Of a stretch of DNA of 64,000 bases, positions 7,937 through 16,549 are shown piece by piece (position 1 is the first letter of the stretch; the number at the start of each line of letters is the position of its first letter). The translations under genes were made by a program, and so were the position numbers. The DNA lies in contig NZ_CP017479.1 of NCBI RefSeq assembly GCF_001761465.1, positions 1,364,001 through 1,428,000 of the forward strand, in the 5' to 3' direction. Under the pieces are notes generated by a model. That model was not told the DNA's origin and did not search any database. It saw only the letters and a list, made by a program, of their open reading frames with translations. The stretch is from Flavobacterium gilvum. GTDB taxonomy: Bacteria; Bacteroidota; Bacteroidia; Flavobacteriales; Flavobacteriaceae.

Positions 7937-10798
7937 ATGAAATACAATCCGAACGAAATAGAAGCCAAATGGCAAAAATATTGGGCAGAAAATCAAACTT
8001 TTGCCGCCGAAAATAATTCTGAAAAGCCAAAATACTATGTTTTGGATATGTTTCCTTATCCGTCTGGAGCGGGGTTGCACGTGGGGCATCCGCTGGGTTA
8101 CATCGCTTCGGATGTGTATTCCCGATATAAAAGACATCGTGGATTCAATGTTTTACACCCAATGGGTTACGACAGTTTTGGATTGCCGGCTGAACAATAT
8201 GCGATTCAAACGGGACAACGTCCAGAAGATACAACTTCGGTAAATATCGACGGAGGAGTTGACAAAGAAGGAAACAAAATTGCGGGTTACCGTAAACAAT
8301 TGGATAAAATTGGGTTTTCATTCGATTGGGGTCGTGAAGTACGAACTTCAAATCCTGATTATTACAAACACACACAGTGGATTTTTATTCAACTATTTAA
8401 TTCTTGGTATAATAAAAATACAGACAAAGCCGAAGATATTTCGACTTTGATTGCTGTTTTCGAAAAAGAAGGAAATGCTAATGTAGATGCGGTTTGCGAC
8501 GATAATATTGTTGGTTTTTCGTCAAGCGAATGGAATGCGTTTTCGTCAGAAGAACAACAAAAAATACTTTTGCAATATAGATTAACCTATCTGGCTGAAA
8601 CCGAAGTAAACTGGTGTCCAGGATTGGGAACGGTTTTGGCAAATGACGAAATCGTAAACGGAGTTTCTGAACGTGGCGGATATCCTGTGATTCGTAAAAA
8701 AATGACCCAATGGAGTATGCGAATTTCGGCTTATGCTGAACGATTGTTACAAGGTTTGGATACGATTGATTGGAGTGAAAGTATTAAAGAAAGTCAAAGA
8801 AACTGGATTGGTAAATCGGTTGGAGCGTCAGTAGAATTCAGATTGCAGAATTCAGAAGGTAGTATATCGGTTTTTACAACTCGTCCTGACACCATCTTTG
8901 GAGTTACTTTTATGACATTGGCACCAGAATATGAATTGGTGGCTCAAATTACAACTCCGGAACAAAAAGCAGCAGTTGAAGCGTATATCGAAAAAACCGC
9001 AAAACGTTCCGAAAGAGAGCGTATGGCCGATGTAAAAACCATTTCGGGAGTTTTTACTGGGGCGTATGCTGAGCATCCGTTTACCAAAGAACCGATTCCA
9101 GTTTGGATTGGGGATTATGTTCTGGCGGGTTATGGAACAGGTGCCGTAATGGCGGTTCCTTGTGGAGATGAAAGAGATTATGCTTTTGCGAATTTCTTTA
9201 AAGGACAAAACGGAATGCCGGCTATCAAGAATATTTTTGATAAAGATATTTCAGAAGCCGCTTTTGGAGCGAAAGAAGGGTTTCAATTAGTGGATTCGGA
9301 TTTCTTAAACGGATTGGATTATAAAAAAGGAACTCAAAAAGTAATTGAAGCGTTAGAAAAAATAAATCAAGGAAAAGGAAAAACTAATTACCGTTTGCGT
9401 GATGCGGTTTTTTCCCGTCAAAGATATTGGGGCGAACCGTTCCCTGTATATTATGTGAATGGATTGCCACAAATGATTGATGCGAAACATTTACCAATTG
9501 TTTTGCCAGAAGTGGAGAAATATTTGCCAACAGAAGACGGATTGCCTCCATTAGGAAACGCGACAGTTTGGGCTTGGGATACAAAACAAAATAAAGTTGT
9601 TAATACAGATTTAGTAGATCATGTAACGATTTTTCCTTTGGAATTGAACACAATGCCAGGTTGGGCAGGTAGTTCATGGTATTGGATGCGTTATATGGAT
9701 GCACACAACGAAAACGAATTTGCAAGTAAGGAAGCTTTGGCTTATTGGGAAAATGTGGATTTATACATTGGCGGAAGCGAACACGCTACAGGACACTTAT
9801 TGTATTCCCGTTTTTGGAATAAATTCTTGAAAGATAAAGGTTTTGCACCAACTGAAGAACCATTCAAAAAACTGATTAATCAGGGAATGATTTTGGGAAC
9901 GAGTGCATTTGTTTATAGAATTGAAGGAACAAATTCGTTTATTTCTAAAAATAAAATTAGCGGAGAAAGTGTTCAACCGATTCATTCTGATGTAAGTTTT
10001 GTGAATTCATCAGATGAATTAGATATTGAAAAATTCAAAGCTTGGAGAGAAGATTATAAAGATGCTGAATTCATTTGTGACGATAACGGTAAATACATTG
10101 TAGGGCGCGAAGTCGAAAAAATGTCGAAATCCAAATACAATGTTGTAACTCCAGATGATATTTGTAATGAATACGGAGCGGATACTTTGCGTTTATACGA
10201 AATGTTTTTAGGGCCATTGGAACAAGCGAAACCTTGGAATACGGCTGGTATTTCGGGAGTTTTTGGTTTCCTTAAAAAATTATGGCGTTTGTATTTTGAT
10301 GAAAATGGTTCAATCGTAAACAGCGAAGAGCCTACAAAAGACAACTTAAAATCATTGCACAAAACCATCAAAAAAGTAGCAGAAGATATTGAAGGTTTCT
10401 CTTTCAATACTTCGGTTTCACAGTTTATGATTTGTGTAAATGAATTATCTTCTCAAAATTGCCATTCGCGTGCGATTTTAGAACCGTTGGCGATTTTGGT
10501 TTCACCTTATGCGCCGCACATTGCTGAGGAATTGTGGGCTCAATTAGGAAATTCAGGTTCAATTTCGACTGTTGAATTTCCTGTTTTTGAAGAAAAACAT
10601 TTGGTGGAATCAGAGAAAGAGTATCCGGTTTCTTTCAACGGAAAAATGCGTTTTACCATCAAATTGCCTTTGGATTTGACCGCAGCACAAATCGAGGAAA
10701 TCGTAATGAAAGACGAAAGAACCCAAAAACAACTCGACGGAAAAACACCAAACAAAGTGATTATCGTTCCAGGTAAAATTATCAATTTGGTGGGATAG
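7937..10798 (+). CDS. leuS: Leucyl-tRNA synthetase
   Basis: Charges tRNA-Leu in the cytoplasm; 953 residues, class I synthetase. HIGH-type motif HVGH at 48-51 in PYPSGAGLHVGHPLGY; the catalytic lysine loop is KMSKS at about 728-732. The CP1 editing domain has the TTRPDTIFGVT signature and the MAVPCGDERD segment. It is longer than the E. coli enzyme because of insertions, such as the acidic stretch about residues 157-205 before LTYLAETEVNWCP, which Bacteroidota enzymes often carry. The ATG at 7937 gives the usual N-terminus MKYNPNEIEAKWQKYW. Confidence 0.97.
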   Translation: MKYNPNEIEAKWQKYWAENQTFAAENNSEKPKYYVLDMFPYPSGAGLHVGHPLGYIASDVYSRYKRHRGFNVLHPMGYDSFGLPAEQYAIQTGQRPEDTTSVNIDGGVDKEGNKIAGYRKQLDKIGFSFDWGREVRTSNPDYYKHTQWIFIQLFNSWYNKNTDKAEDISTLIAVFEKEGNANVDAVCDDNIVGFSSSEWNAFSSEEQQKILLQYRLTYLAETEVNWCPGLGTVLANDEIVNGVSERGGYPVIRKKMTQWSMRISAYAERLLQGLDTIDWSESIKESQRNWIGKSVGASVEFRLQNSEGSISVFTTRPDTIFGVTFMTLAPEYELVAQITTPEQKAAVEAYIEKTAKRSERERMADVKTISGVFTGAYAEHPFTKEPIPVWIGDYVLAGYGTGAVMAVPCGDERDYAFANFFKGQNGMPAIKNIFDKDISEAAFGAKEGFQLVDSDFLNGLDYKKGTQKVIEALEKINQGKGKTNYRLRDAVFSRQRYWGEPFPVYYVNGLPQMIDAKHLPIVLPEVEKYLPTEDGLPPLGNATVWAWDTKQNKVVNTDLVDHVTIFPLELNTMPGWAGSSWYWMRYMDAHNENEFASKEALAYWENVDLYIGGSEHATGHLLYSRFWNKFLKDKGFAPTEEPFKKLINQGMILGTSAFVYRIEGTNSFISKNKISGESVQPIHSDVSFVNSSDELDIEKFKAWREDYKDAEFICDDNGKYIVGREVEKMSKSKYNVVTPDDICNEYGADTLRLYEMFLGPLEQAKPWNTAGISGVFGFLKKLWRLYFDENGSIVNSEEPTKDNLKSLHKTIKKVAEDIEGFSFNTSVSQFMICVNELSSQNCHSRAILEPLAILVSPYAPHIAEELWAQLGNSGSISTVEFPVFEEKHLVESEKEYPVSFNGKMRFTIKLPLDLTAAQIEEIVMKDERTQKQLDGKTPNKVIIVPGKIINLVG

Positions 10799-10823
10799 TC
10801 AAATTTTAAATTCCAAATATTTT

Positions 10824-10868
10824 AAATTCCAAATTCCAATGACAGTAGTTTATTGGGATTTGGAATTT
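10824..10868. repeat. AATTCCAAATTCCAAT hairpin after leuS
   Basis: Arms 10824-10840 and 10852-10868 (17 bp, one mismatch) around an 11-base loop. Its core is shared with the hairpin at 12360-12399, so it belongs to a small repeat family. It may also terminate leuS. Confidence 0.65.
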
Positions 10869-10976
10869 TTATTTTGGAAATTTTTAACGGATGTCAAATT
10901 GGCATTTTGTTAAATTTGGTTTGTAATTTGATGTTTAATTCCTAGGTTTTAAACGAAAATAAAAAACACACAAAAT

Positions 10977-11657
10977 ATGGGAATGAGTTATTTAATTCTT
11001 GCTGGGGGTATTATGCTGGCAAGTTGGTTAGTGAGTTCTAGACTGAAAAGTAAATTTGAATTTTACTCTCAGTTGCATTTGCAAAACGGAATGTCGGGAC
11101 GAGAAATTGCCGAGAAAATGCTTGCAGACCACGGTATTTATGACGTTCGAGTGATTTCGACTCCGGGTCAGTTGACAGATCATTACAATCCGGTTGATAA
11201 AACTGTAAACTTGAGTGAGGCGGTTTATAATCAAAGAAACGCGGCAGCAGCTGCAGTTGCGGCACACGAATGTGGACACGCCGTGCAACACGCCACAGCT
11301 TACAGTATGTTGTCATTACGTTCTCAATTGGTTCCAATTGTAAACGTGGCTTCTTCTTATATGCAATGGATTTTGTTGGCGGGAATCTTGATGTTGCGTA
11401 GTTTTCCTCAATTGTTATTGATTGGGATTGTGATTTTTGCCGCAACAACTTTGTTTTCGATAGTTACTTTGCCTGTAGAATATGATGCGAGTAATCGCGC
11501 TTTGGCTTGGCTAAAAAATAAAAATATGCTCAATCAAGCCGAATATTCCGGTGCAGAAGATTCGTTGAAATGGGCTGCAAGAACTTATGTTGTGGCTGCT
11601 TTGGGTTCTATAGCAACTTTACTGTATTACATTTCTATTTTTAATAATAGGAGATAG
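10977..11657 (+). CDS. Neutral zinc metallopeptidase (Zn_peptidase_2 / YugP-like)
   Basis: Membrane-bound metalloprotease of the YugP-like family, 226 residues. An N-terminal membrane segment (YLILAGGIMLASWLV) is followed by the zinc site HECGH in VAAHECGHAVQHA (about residues 96-108) and two hydrophobic segments (ILLAGILM..., LLLIGIVIFAATTLF). The downstream Glu in TLPVEYDASNRAL is the usual third-ligand region. Its substrates are unknown. The first ATG at 10977 is used; ATG at 10983 is also possible. Confidence 0.88.
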   Translation: MGMSYLILAGGIMLASWLVSSRLKSKFEFYSQLHLQNGMSGREIAEKMLADHGIYDVRVISTPGQLTDHYNPVDKTVNLSEAVYNQRNAAAAAVAAHECGHAVQHATAYSMLSLRSQLVPIVNVASSYMQWILLAGILMLRSFPQLLLIGIVIFAATTLFSIVTLPVEYDASNRALAWLKNKNMLNQAEYSGAEDSLKWAARTYVVAALGSIATLLYYISIFNNRR

Positions 11658-11693
11658 TTTTTTTAATGTGATAATTAGTCAATTAGAAAATTT

Positions 11694-11730
11694 AAAAAAC
11701 CTGAGAGTTAAATAAACTTTCAGGTTTTTT
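11694..11730. terminator. Bidirectional terminator between convergent genes
   Basis: The 16-base arms 11694-11709 (AAAAAACCTGAGAGTT) and 11715-11730 (AACTTTCAGGTTTTTT) pair with one mismatch. A-run and T-run flanks suit termination from both the metallopeptidase gene and the convergent haem lipoprotein gene. Confidence 0.8.
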
Positions 11731-11781
11731 TATAGGTTTAAAAAGTAATTATCTAATTATCTCATTCTCTAATTACAATCG

Positions 11782-12138
11782 TTATTCAGGCATATCCTGT
11801 TGTTGCCATTTTACTAGAACGGCAACCAAACTGTCGTTCAAAGGTGGTTTTTTATTTCTTGGAGGCATGAATTTTCGATCTTCTTGCGGAAGTTTGATAC
11901 GCTCAATTATGGTTGTGATATGTTCTTTTACGTGAGCGTAGTTTTCCAAAGGTTCTTTTCGGCCTTGAGGCGGAATGTGACAAGGCGTACAGCTATTGTC
12001 TATGATTGGTTTAATGTCTTTGTTGTAGCTTAATTTTTTTTCTACTTTGGTGTAATCTGCTCCTTTTTTGGTGGAGTTACAGTTTATTAAAACAAGGGAA
12101 AAAGGAAGGATGAGAAGGCAAAGTTTGAGTTTTTTCAT
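11782..12138 (-). CDS. Small haem-binding (c-type cytochrome-like) lipoprotein
   Basis: 118 residues with a lipoprotein signal peptide (lipobox LINC, Cys20). One haem c motif, CTPCH at 50-54, is followed by a candidate axial Met91 in KFMPP. The spacing suits a mono-haem domain anchored to a membrane facing the periplasm. The partner and redox role are not evident. It is transcribed alone, convergent with the metallopeptidase gene. Confidence 0.75.
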   Translation of the reverse strand: MKKLKLCLLILPFSLVLINCNSTKKGADYTKVEKKLSYNKDIKPIIDNSCTPCHIPPQGRKEPLENYAHVKEHITTIIERIKLPQEDRKFMPPRNKKPPLNDSLVAVLVKWQQQDMPE

Positions 12139-12424
12139 ATGTAGTTGTTTATTGGTTACAAGTAATTAATAGGTTTTGTTATTTGATGATTTTTAATCAT
12201 AATTTACACTTTGACTATTTGTGTATGATAAGGTTTAATTTTTGTTGAAAATATTGGATTCGTTCATCGGTCTAAAGATATAAAAGTTTCGGTTTTGGAA
12301 ACTGCTTAAAGGTTTTAATTTTGGAATCCAGGACGTGATTTGAAATAAATTCCAAATAAAAAATCCAAATTCCAATAGTACAATTGGAATTTGGATTTTC
12401 AAAATATTGGATTTTTATATAAAT
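12139..12424. other. Spacer with hairpin downstream of hemD
   Basis: 286 bp with no ORF of note. It holds the 17-bp hairpin at 12360-12399; the rest is AT-rich with no recognised feature. Confidence 0.5.
12360..12399 (-). terminator. 17-bp perfect hairpin after hemD (ATTCCAAATTCCAAT family)
   Basis: Arms 12360-12376 and 12383-12399 pair perfectly over 17 bp with a 6-base loop, 26 bases past the hemD stop. An A-run at 12358-12363 becomes a T-run in the hemD transcript. The core is shared with 10824-10868. Confidence 0.7.
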
Positions 12425-13174
12425 CTACTTTGTTTTGTTGGCTTCGGCAATGTATTTTTCTAATGCCATAGTCATTGAAGGAGTTCCGGGAGTTGGTGCC
12501 ATAATATCGATACGCAATCCGTGATCCAAAGCCTCTTTTTGAGTAGTGCTACCAAAAACAGCTATACGAGTATTGTTTTGTTCAAAATCCGGAAAGTTTT
12601 TGTATAATGATTTGATTCCGGTAGGGCTAAAGAAAGCCAAAACATCGTAATAAACATCGGCCAAATCGGATAGGTCACTCATAACCGTTTTGTAAAAAGT
12701 GGCTGGAGTCCAATCTACTTTCAATGCGTTTAATGTCACAGGAATATCTGCGTTCAATTGGTCAGAAGCCGGCAACAGGAATTTTTCGTCTTTGTATTTT
12801 TTAATCAAAGGCGATAAATCAGCAAAATCTTTAGGACCTACATAGATTTTGCGTTTTCTGTAAACAACGTATTTTTGTAAGTAAAAAGCAATTGCTTCAG
12901 ACTGACAAAAGTATTTTAATCCTTCAGGTACTTTATAGCGCATTTCTTCAGCAACTCTGAAAAAATGGTCAACAGCATTCTTACTTGTTAATATAATGGC
13001 AGAGTAGTTGTTAAGATCGATTTTTTGGAGTCTAATCTCTTTTGCGCTTACTCCTTCTACGTGAATAAAAGGTCTGAAATCAATTTTCACTTTATGCTTT
13101 TGCTGCAGCTCAAAATATGGAGAATTTTCCACTTTAGGTTCTGGTTGTGACACCAAAATTGTTTTCACTTTCAT
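12425..13174 (-). CDS. hemD: Uroporphyrinogen-III synthase
   Basis: Closes and inverts hydroxymethylbilane to uroporphyrinogen III for haem synthesis. 249 residues, with the two-lobed HemD pattern: VKTILVSQPEP at the N-terminus, AIILTSKNAVDHFF, KFLLPASDQLN, VLAFFSPTGIKSLYKNF and RIAVFGSTTQKEALDHG. HemD is poorly conserved, but the SPTGI and FGSTT segments are diagnostic. It lies 13 bases downstream of the DUF4271 gene, so the two form an operon. The haem lipoprotein downstream may be a functional neighbour. Confidence 0.9.
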   Translation of the reverse strand: MKVKTILVSQPEPKVENSPYFELQQKHKVKIDFRPFIHVEGVSAKEIRLQKIDLNNYSAIILTSKNAVDHFFRVAEEMRYKVPEGLKYFCQSEAIAFYLQKYVVYRKRKIYVGPKDFADLSPLIKKYKDEKFLLPASDQLNADIPVTLNALKVDWTPATFYKTVMSDLSDLADVYYDVLAFFSPTGIKSLYKNFPDFEQNNTRIAVFGSTTQKEALDHGLRIDIMAPTPGTPSMTMALEKYIAEANKTK

Positions 13175-13187
13175 ATTAAAAAAATTT

Positions 13188-13859
13188 CTAAACGCTACCT
13201 TTTGTAAACCAATAATACATAAAATAATAGGGTGCTATTTCAAGAGTGCAAAGATATAAAATAAAATAAAACAACTTGCCGAAAATTTCGTTTCTGTAGC
13301 TTTTTATTGAGTATACATAAAGTAAAACGTTCAGAACTACGATGGTATAAAGGATGGTCAGCGGAATGTTTTTTAGTAGGGCATCATAATAGTATAAAAT
13401 GATGTCAACAGGAAGTAATACTAAACCGACATATGTGCGATAGGTAACCTTCTGTAAATTAAATTGTTCGATTAATTCTTCTATATTAAATGTAGTTGCA
13501 ATGATTTTTTCGATTAAAAATTTGGACAAAACAAAGTAAATGACAAATGTGAATATTTGGATAAATAAAATCCAATCCGTTTTTAAACCATAACCAAAAC
13601 GCGCCAATAAAATTTGAATGAAAAATGAAAAGGAAATGATTTGAACCAGAAATAAAGAGATGGAAAACATCCCCATCAAATGGCTACTGTCTCTGTATAT
13701 TCGTACGTACTTGTCTGAAAAAATTAACTTGGTGAAATCCTCAAATCGGTTTTCATAGAGCGATTTAGTTAAGGCAACAATGCCAAAAGACAAAATAAAA
13801 ACGAGAGTTACCCAGTCGTTTGTGTCAGTTATTCTAGGATGAAGTACGTGTTCTGTCAT
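13188..13859 (-). CDS. DUF4271 integral membrane protein
   Basis: About 223 residues with six or so hydrophobic helices (WVTLVFILSFGIVALT, MFSISLFLVQIISFSFFIQ, WILFIQIFTFVIYFVL and others). DUF4271 commonly precedes hemD in Bacteroidota, as here; its function is unknown. The start at 13859 (MTEHVLHP) is preferred over an ATG at 13925 because a -7 element TAATTTTG (13875-13868 on the minus strand) lies between them, 8 bases before this ATG. Confidence 0.8.
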   Translation of the reverse strand: MTEHVLHPRITDTNDWVTLVFILSFGIVALTKSLYENRFEDFTKLIFSDKYVRIYRDSSHLMGMFSISLFLVQIISFSFFIQILLARFGYGLKTDWILFIQIFTFVIYFVLSKFLIEKIIATTFNIEELIEQFNLQKVTYRTYVGLVLLPVDIILYYYDALLKNIPLTILYTIVVLNVLLYVYSIKSYRNEIFGKLFYFILYLCTLEIAPYYFMYYWFTKGSV

Positions 13860-13867
13860 AATTAGAG

Positions 13868-13875
13868 CAAAATTA
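13868..13875 (-). promoter_or_regulatory. -7 element (TAATTTTG) for DUF4271-hemD
   Basis: Perfect match to TAnnTTTG on the minus strand, 8 bases before the DUF4271 ATG at 13859. No clear -33 TTTG is seen. Confidence 0.5.
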
Positions 13876-13933
13876 GTAATTTTTATAACATTATTTATTA
13901 TAAATTTATAATAATCAAATGGCATAAAAAGGT

Positions 13934-13941
13934 TACTTTTG
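13934..13941 (+). promoter_or_regulatory. -7 element (TACTTTTG) for the glycosyltransferase operon
   Basis: Perfect match to TAnnTTTG, 19 bases before the ATG at 13961, upstream of the three-gene run glycosyltransferase, dihydroorotase and DUF4296. No clear -33 box. Confidence 0.5.
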
Positions 13942-13960
13942 CACGGAAATTAAGCTAAAC

Positions 13961-14686
13961 ATGAACAATTGTATTGTTATAATTCCCACCTATAACGAAA
14001 TTGAAAACGTCGAAAGCATTATTAGGGCAGTGCTCTCACAACACAAACCTTTCCATGTCTTAATTATTGACGACAATTCTCCAGACCATACTGCGGATAA
14101 AGTAGTTATGCTTCAGTCTGAGTTTAACGGTAGGTTGTTTTTGGAAAAAAGAGAAAAAAAGGCGGGGCTGGGAACCGCTTATGTTCATGGTTTCAAATGG
14201 GCTTTGCAAAATAAGTATGATTTTATCTTTGAAATGGATGCCGATTTTTCACATAATCCTCAGGATTTGGAAAAATTATACGAGGCCTGTCATTTTGGTG
14301 ATGCCGATTTGGCTATAGGTTCTCGTTATGTAACTGGGGTAAACGTCGTGAATTGGCCTTTGAGCCGTGTGCTGTTGTCTTATTTTGCATCGGTTTATGT
14401 TCGTATGATTACCGGAATGAAAATTCATGATGCCACTGCTGGATTCGTTTGTTATAAACGGGCAGCGCTGGAAGCTATTAATTTGGACAGAATTAAATTT
14501 GTTGGGTATGCTTTTCAGATTGAAATGAAATACCGAACGTTTTGCAATAAATTTGCCATTTCTGAAGTGCCCATTATTTTTACTGATAGAACAAGGGGGC
14601 AGTCCAAAATGAGCAATTCGATTATTATTGAAGCCGTATTTGGAGTTATCATGTTACGTTTAAAAAAGTTGGTTAACAGTTTGTAA
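13961..14686 (+). CDS. Polyprenol-phosphate mannosyltransferase-like GT2 glycosyltransferase
   Basis: A 241-residue cytoplasmic GT2 enzyme resembling dolichol/polyprenol-phosphate mannose synthase, which moves a sugar from a nucleotide donor to a polyprenyl phosphate. Seen: IIPTYNEIENV (8-18), LIIDDNSPDHTAD, the DxD metal site D93-A-D95 in EMDADFSHNP, IGSRYVTG, and RGQSKMS near the C-terminus. It lacks C-terminal membrane helices, so it is the short soluble class. It heads an operon, 12 bases before dihydroorotase. The donor sugar cannot be fixed from sequence. Confidence 0.88.
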   Translation: MNNCIVIIPTYNEIENVESIIRAVLSQHKPFHVLIIDDNSPDHTADKVVMLQSEFNGRLFLEKREKKAGLGTAYVHGFKWALQNKYDFIFEMDADFSHNPQDLEKLYEACHFGDADLAIGSRYVTGVNVVNWPLSRVLLSYFASVYVRMITGMKIHDATAGFVCYKRAALEAINLDRIKFVGYAFQIEMKYRTFCNKFAISEVPIIFTDRTRGQSKMSNSIIIEAVFGVIMLRLKKLVNSL

Positions 14687-14698
14687 AAGAAAACTACT

Positions 14699-16042
14699 AT
14701 GAACAGATATTTAATTAAGAATGCTAAAATAGTAAATGAAGGGGTTATTTTTGAAGGAGATGTGCTGGTGGAAAATGACCTTATTGTTGAGGTTTCAGAC
14801 AATATTAGCCTAAAATCTTCGGATTGTATGATTATTGACGCAGAAGGAAGTTATCTTTTGCCGGGAGTTATCGATGATCAGGTGCATTTTAGAGAGCCGG
14901 GACTTACTCATAAAGGAGACATTGAATCTGAATCCAAAGCGGCTGTCGCTGGGGGTATAACTTCTTATATAGAACAACCAAATACTGTTCCAAATGCTGT
15001 TACTCAGGAAATTCTGGAAGAAAAATACAAAATAGCTTCCGAAAAATCATTCGCCAATTATTCGTTCATGATGGGTGCGACCAATGATAATCTAGAGGAA
15101 GTGTTGAAAACAAATCCGAAGAATGTCGCAGGAATAAAAATATTTTTGGGGTCTTCAACAGGAAATATGTTGGTGGACAACGAAGAGGTTCTGGAAAAAA
15201 TTTTCAACTGCACTTCAATGTTAATTGCTGTTCATTGTGAAGATGAAACGACAATTAAAAATAATCTGGAAAAATTCAAAGAAGAATATGGAGAAGATGT
15301 GCCGGTAACAGCTCATCATCTTATCCGTAGTGAAGAGGCGTGTTATCTTTCTTCTTCAAAAGCAATAGCTTTGGCTAAAAAAACAGGTGCAAGGCTGCAT
15401 GTTTTTCATCTTTCGACGGCCAAAGAAATGGAATTGTTTACTAACAAAATTCCGCTCGAGGATAAAAAGATTACTGCCGAAGTTTGTGTGCATCATTTGT
15501 GGTTTACCAATGATGATTACGCAAAGAAAGGCAATTTGATAAAATGGAATCCAGCCGTAAAAACTGATAACGACAGAAAAGCGTTGTGGGAAGCATTAAA
15601 CGATGGGCGCATTGATGTTGTTGCTACGGATCATGCTCCACATACATTGGAGGAAAAAAAACAAAAATACCTGCAAGCTCCATCTGGAGGTCCATTGGTA
15701 CAACATTCGCTTGTGGCTATGTTCGAAGCGCATCACCAAGGAAAGATAAGCGTCGAGAAAATTGTAGAAAAGATGTGCCACAACCCGGCTAAAATTTTCA
15801 AAATAGAAAAAAGAGGGTTTATTAAAGAGGGGTATTATGCTGATTTGGTAATCATCAACGCTGGATTGCCTTGGAGTGTTAAGAAGGAAAATATACTTTC
15901 AAAATGTGGATGGTCTCCTTTTGAAGGCTTTACTTTTAAATCCAGAATTACACACACTTTTGTAAATGGTAAGTTGGTTTACACCGGTTTTAAGGTAAAA
16001 GACATTCGTGCCGGCCAAAGATTATTGTTCGATAGAAATTAA
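14699..16042 (+). CDS. pyrC: Dihydroorotase
   Basis: Cyclises carbamoyl aspartate to dihydroorotate in pyrimidine synthesis; 447 residues, amidohydrolase barrel. Metal-site regions: DDQVHFREPG (Gln61, His63), Lys147 in AGIKIFLGSSTG, His179 in AVHCEDE, His237 in HVFHLSTAKE, and Asp311 in VVATDHAPHT. The usual HxH at the end of strand 1 is QxH here, but the substrate segments (FREPGLTHKGD, EQPNTVPNA) and the other ligands are intact, so it is probably active. It sits between the GT2 gene (12 bases) and the DUF4296 gene (6 bases). Confidence 0.9.
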   Translation: MNRYLIKNAKIVNEGVIFEGDVLVENDLIVEVSDNISLKSSDCMIIDAEGSYLLPGVIDDQVHFREPGLTHKGDIESESKAAVAGGITSYIEQPNTVPNAVTQEILEEKYKIASEKSFANYSFMMGATNDNLEEVLKTNPKNVAGIKIFLGSSTGNMLVDNEEVLEKIFNCTSMLIAVHCEDETTIKNNLEKFKEEYGEDVPVTAHHLIRSEEACYLSSSKAIALAKKTGARLHVFHLSTAKEMELFTNKIPLEDKKITAEVCVHHLWFTNDDYAKKGNLIKWNPAVKTDNDRKALWEALNDGRIDVVATDHAPHTLEEKKQKYLQAPSGGPLVQHSLVAMFEAHHQGKISVEKIVEKMCHNPAKIFKIEKRGFIKEGYYADLVIINAGLPWSVKKENILSKCGWSPFEGFTFKSRITHTFVNGKLVYTGFKVKDIRAGQRLLFDRN

Positions 16043-16048
16043 TAATTG

Positions 16049-16549
16049 ATGAAAAAAATAGTCTCACTTTTTGTTTTTGTTGCCTTGCTTGTTAGCTGTA
16101 ATAAGGATTTGGTTGAAAAACCGGACAATCTTATTGACAAAAAAGTGATGGGAGATATTCTTTATGATGTGTCGATTTTGGAAGCTATGAAGTATCAAAG
16201 TCCTGATAGTTTGATTGCTTACGGTATAAATCCAAAAACTTATGTTTTTAAAAAGTATAAAATAGACAGTCTTCAGTTTGCCAAAAGCAATGCTTATTAC
16301 GCTTCGGATTATAGAGAATACAAAAAAATGTATGATGCCTTAAATGACCGACTTAAAAAAGAGAGAACTACTGTAGATTTGTTAGTCAAAAAAGAAGAGA
16401 AAAAAGCAGCGGCACTTAAAAAAGCAAAAGAAAAGAAAGTGCAGGACTCTATTAAAAAAGCTAAGAAAATTAAAGAGTTGAAGCTTAAAAAAGAAAAAGA
16501 TTCTATTGTCAAAAAGAAAGCGACAAAGGAAACTTTGAAAAAGAAATAG
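16049..16549 (+). CDS. DUF4296 lipoprotein with charged C-terminal tail
   Basis: 166 residues from the ATG at 16049; a TTG one codon upstream is less likely. Lipoprotein signal (LLVSC, Cys17), a compact DUF4296 domain (about 20-95; MGDILYDVSILEA, YASDYREYKKMYDALNDRL), then a Lys/Glu/Ala tail from about 110 predicted to be a long helix or coiled coil ending TLKKK. DUF4296 commonly follows dihydroorotase in Flavobacteriaceae; its role is unknown. Its stop directly abuts the stop of the convergent epimerase gene. Confidence 0.82.
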   Translation: MKKIVSLFVFVALLVSCNKDLVEKPDNLIDKKVMGDILYDVSILEAMKYQSPDSLIAYGINPKTYVFKKYKIDSLQFAKSNAYYASDYREYKKMYDALNDRLKKERTTVDLLVKKEEKKAAALKKAKEKKVQDSIKKAKKIKELKLKKEKDSIVKKKATKETLKKK

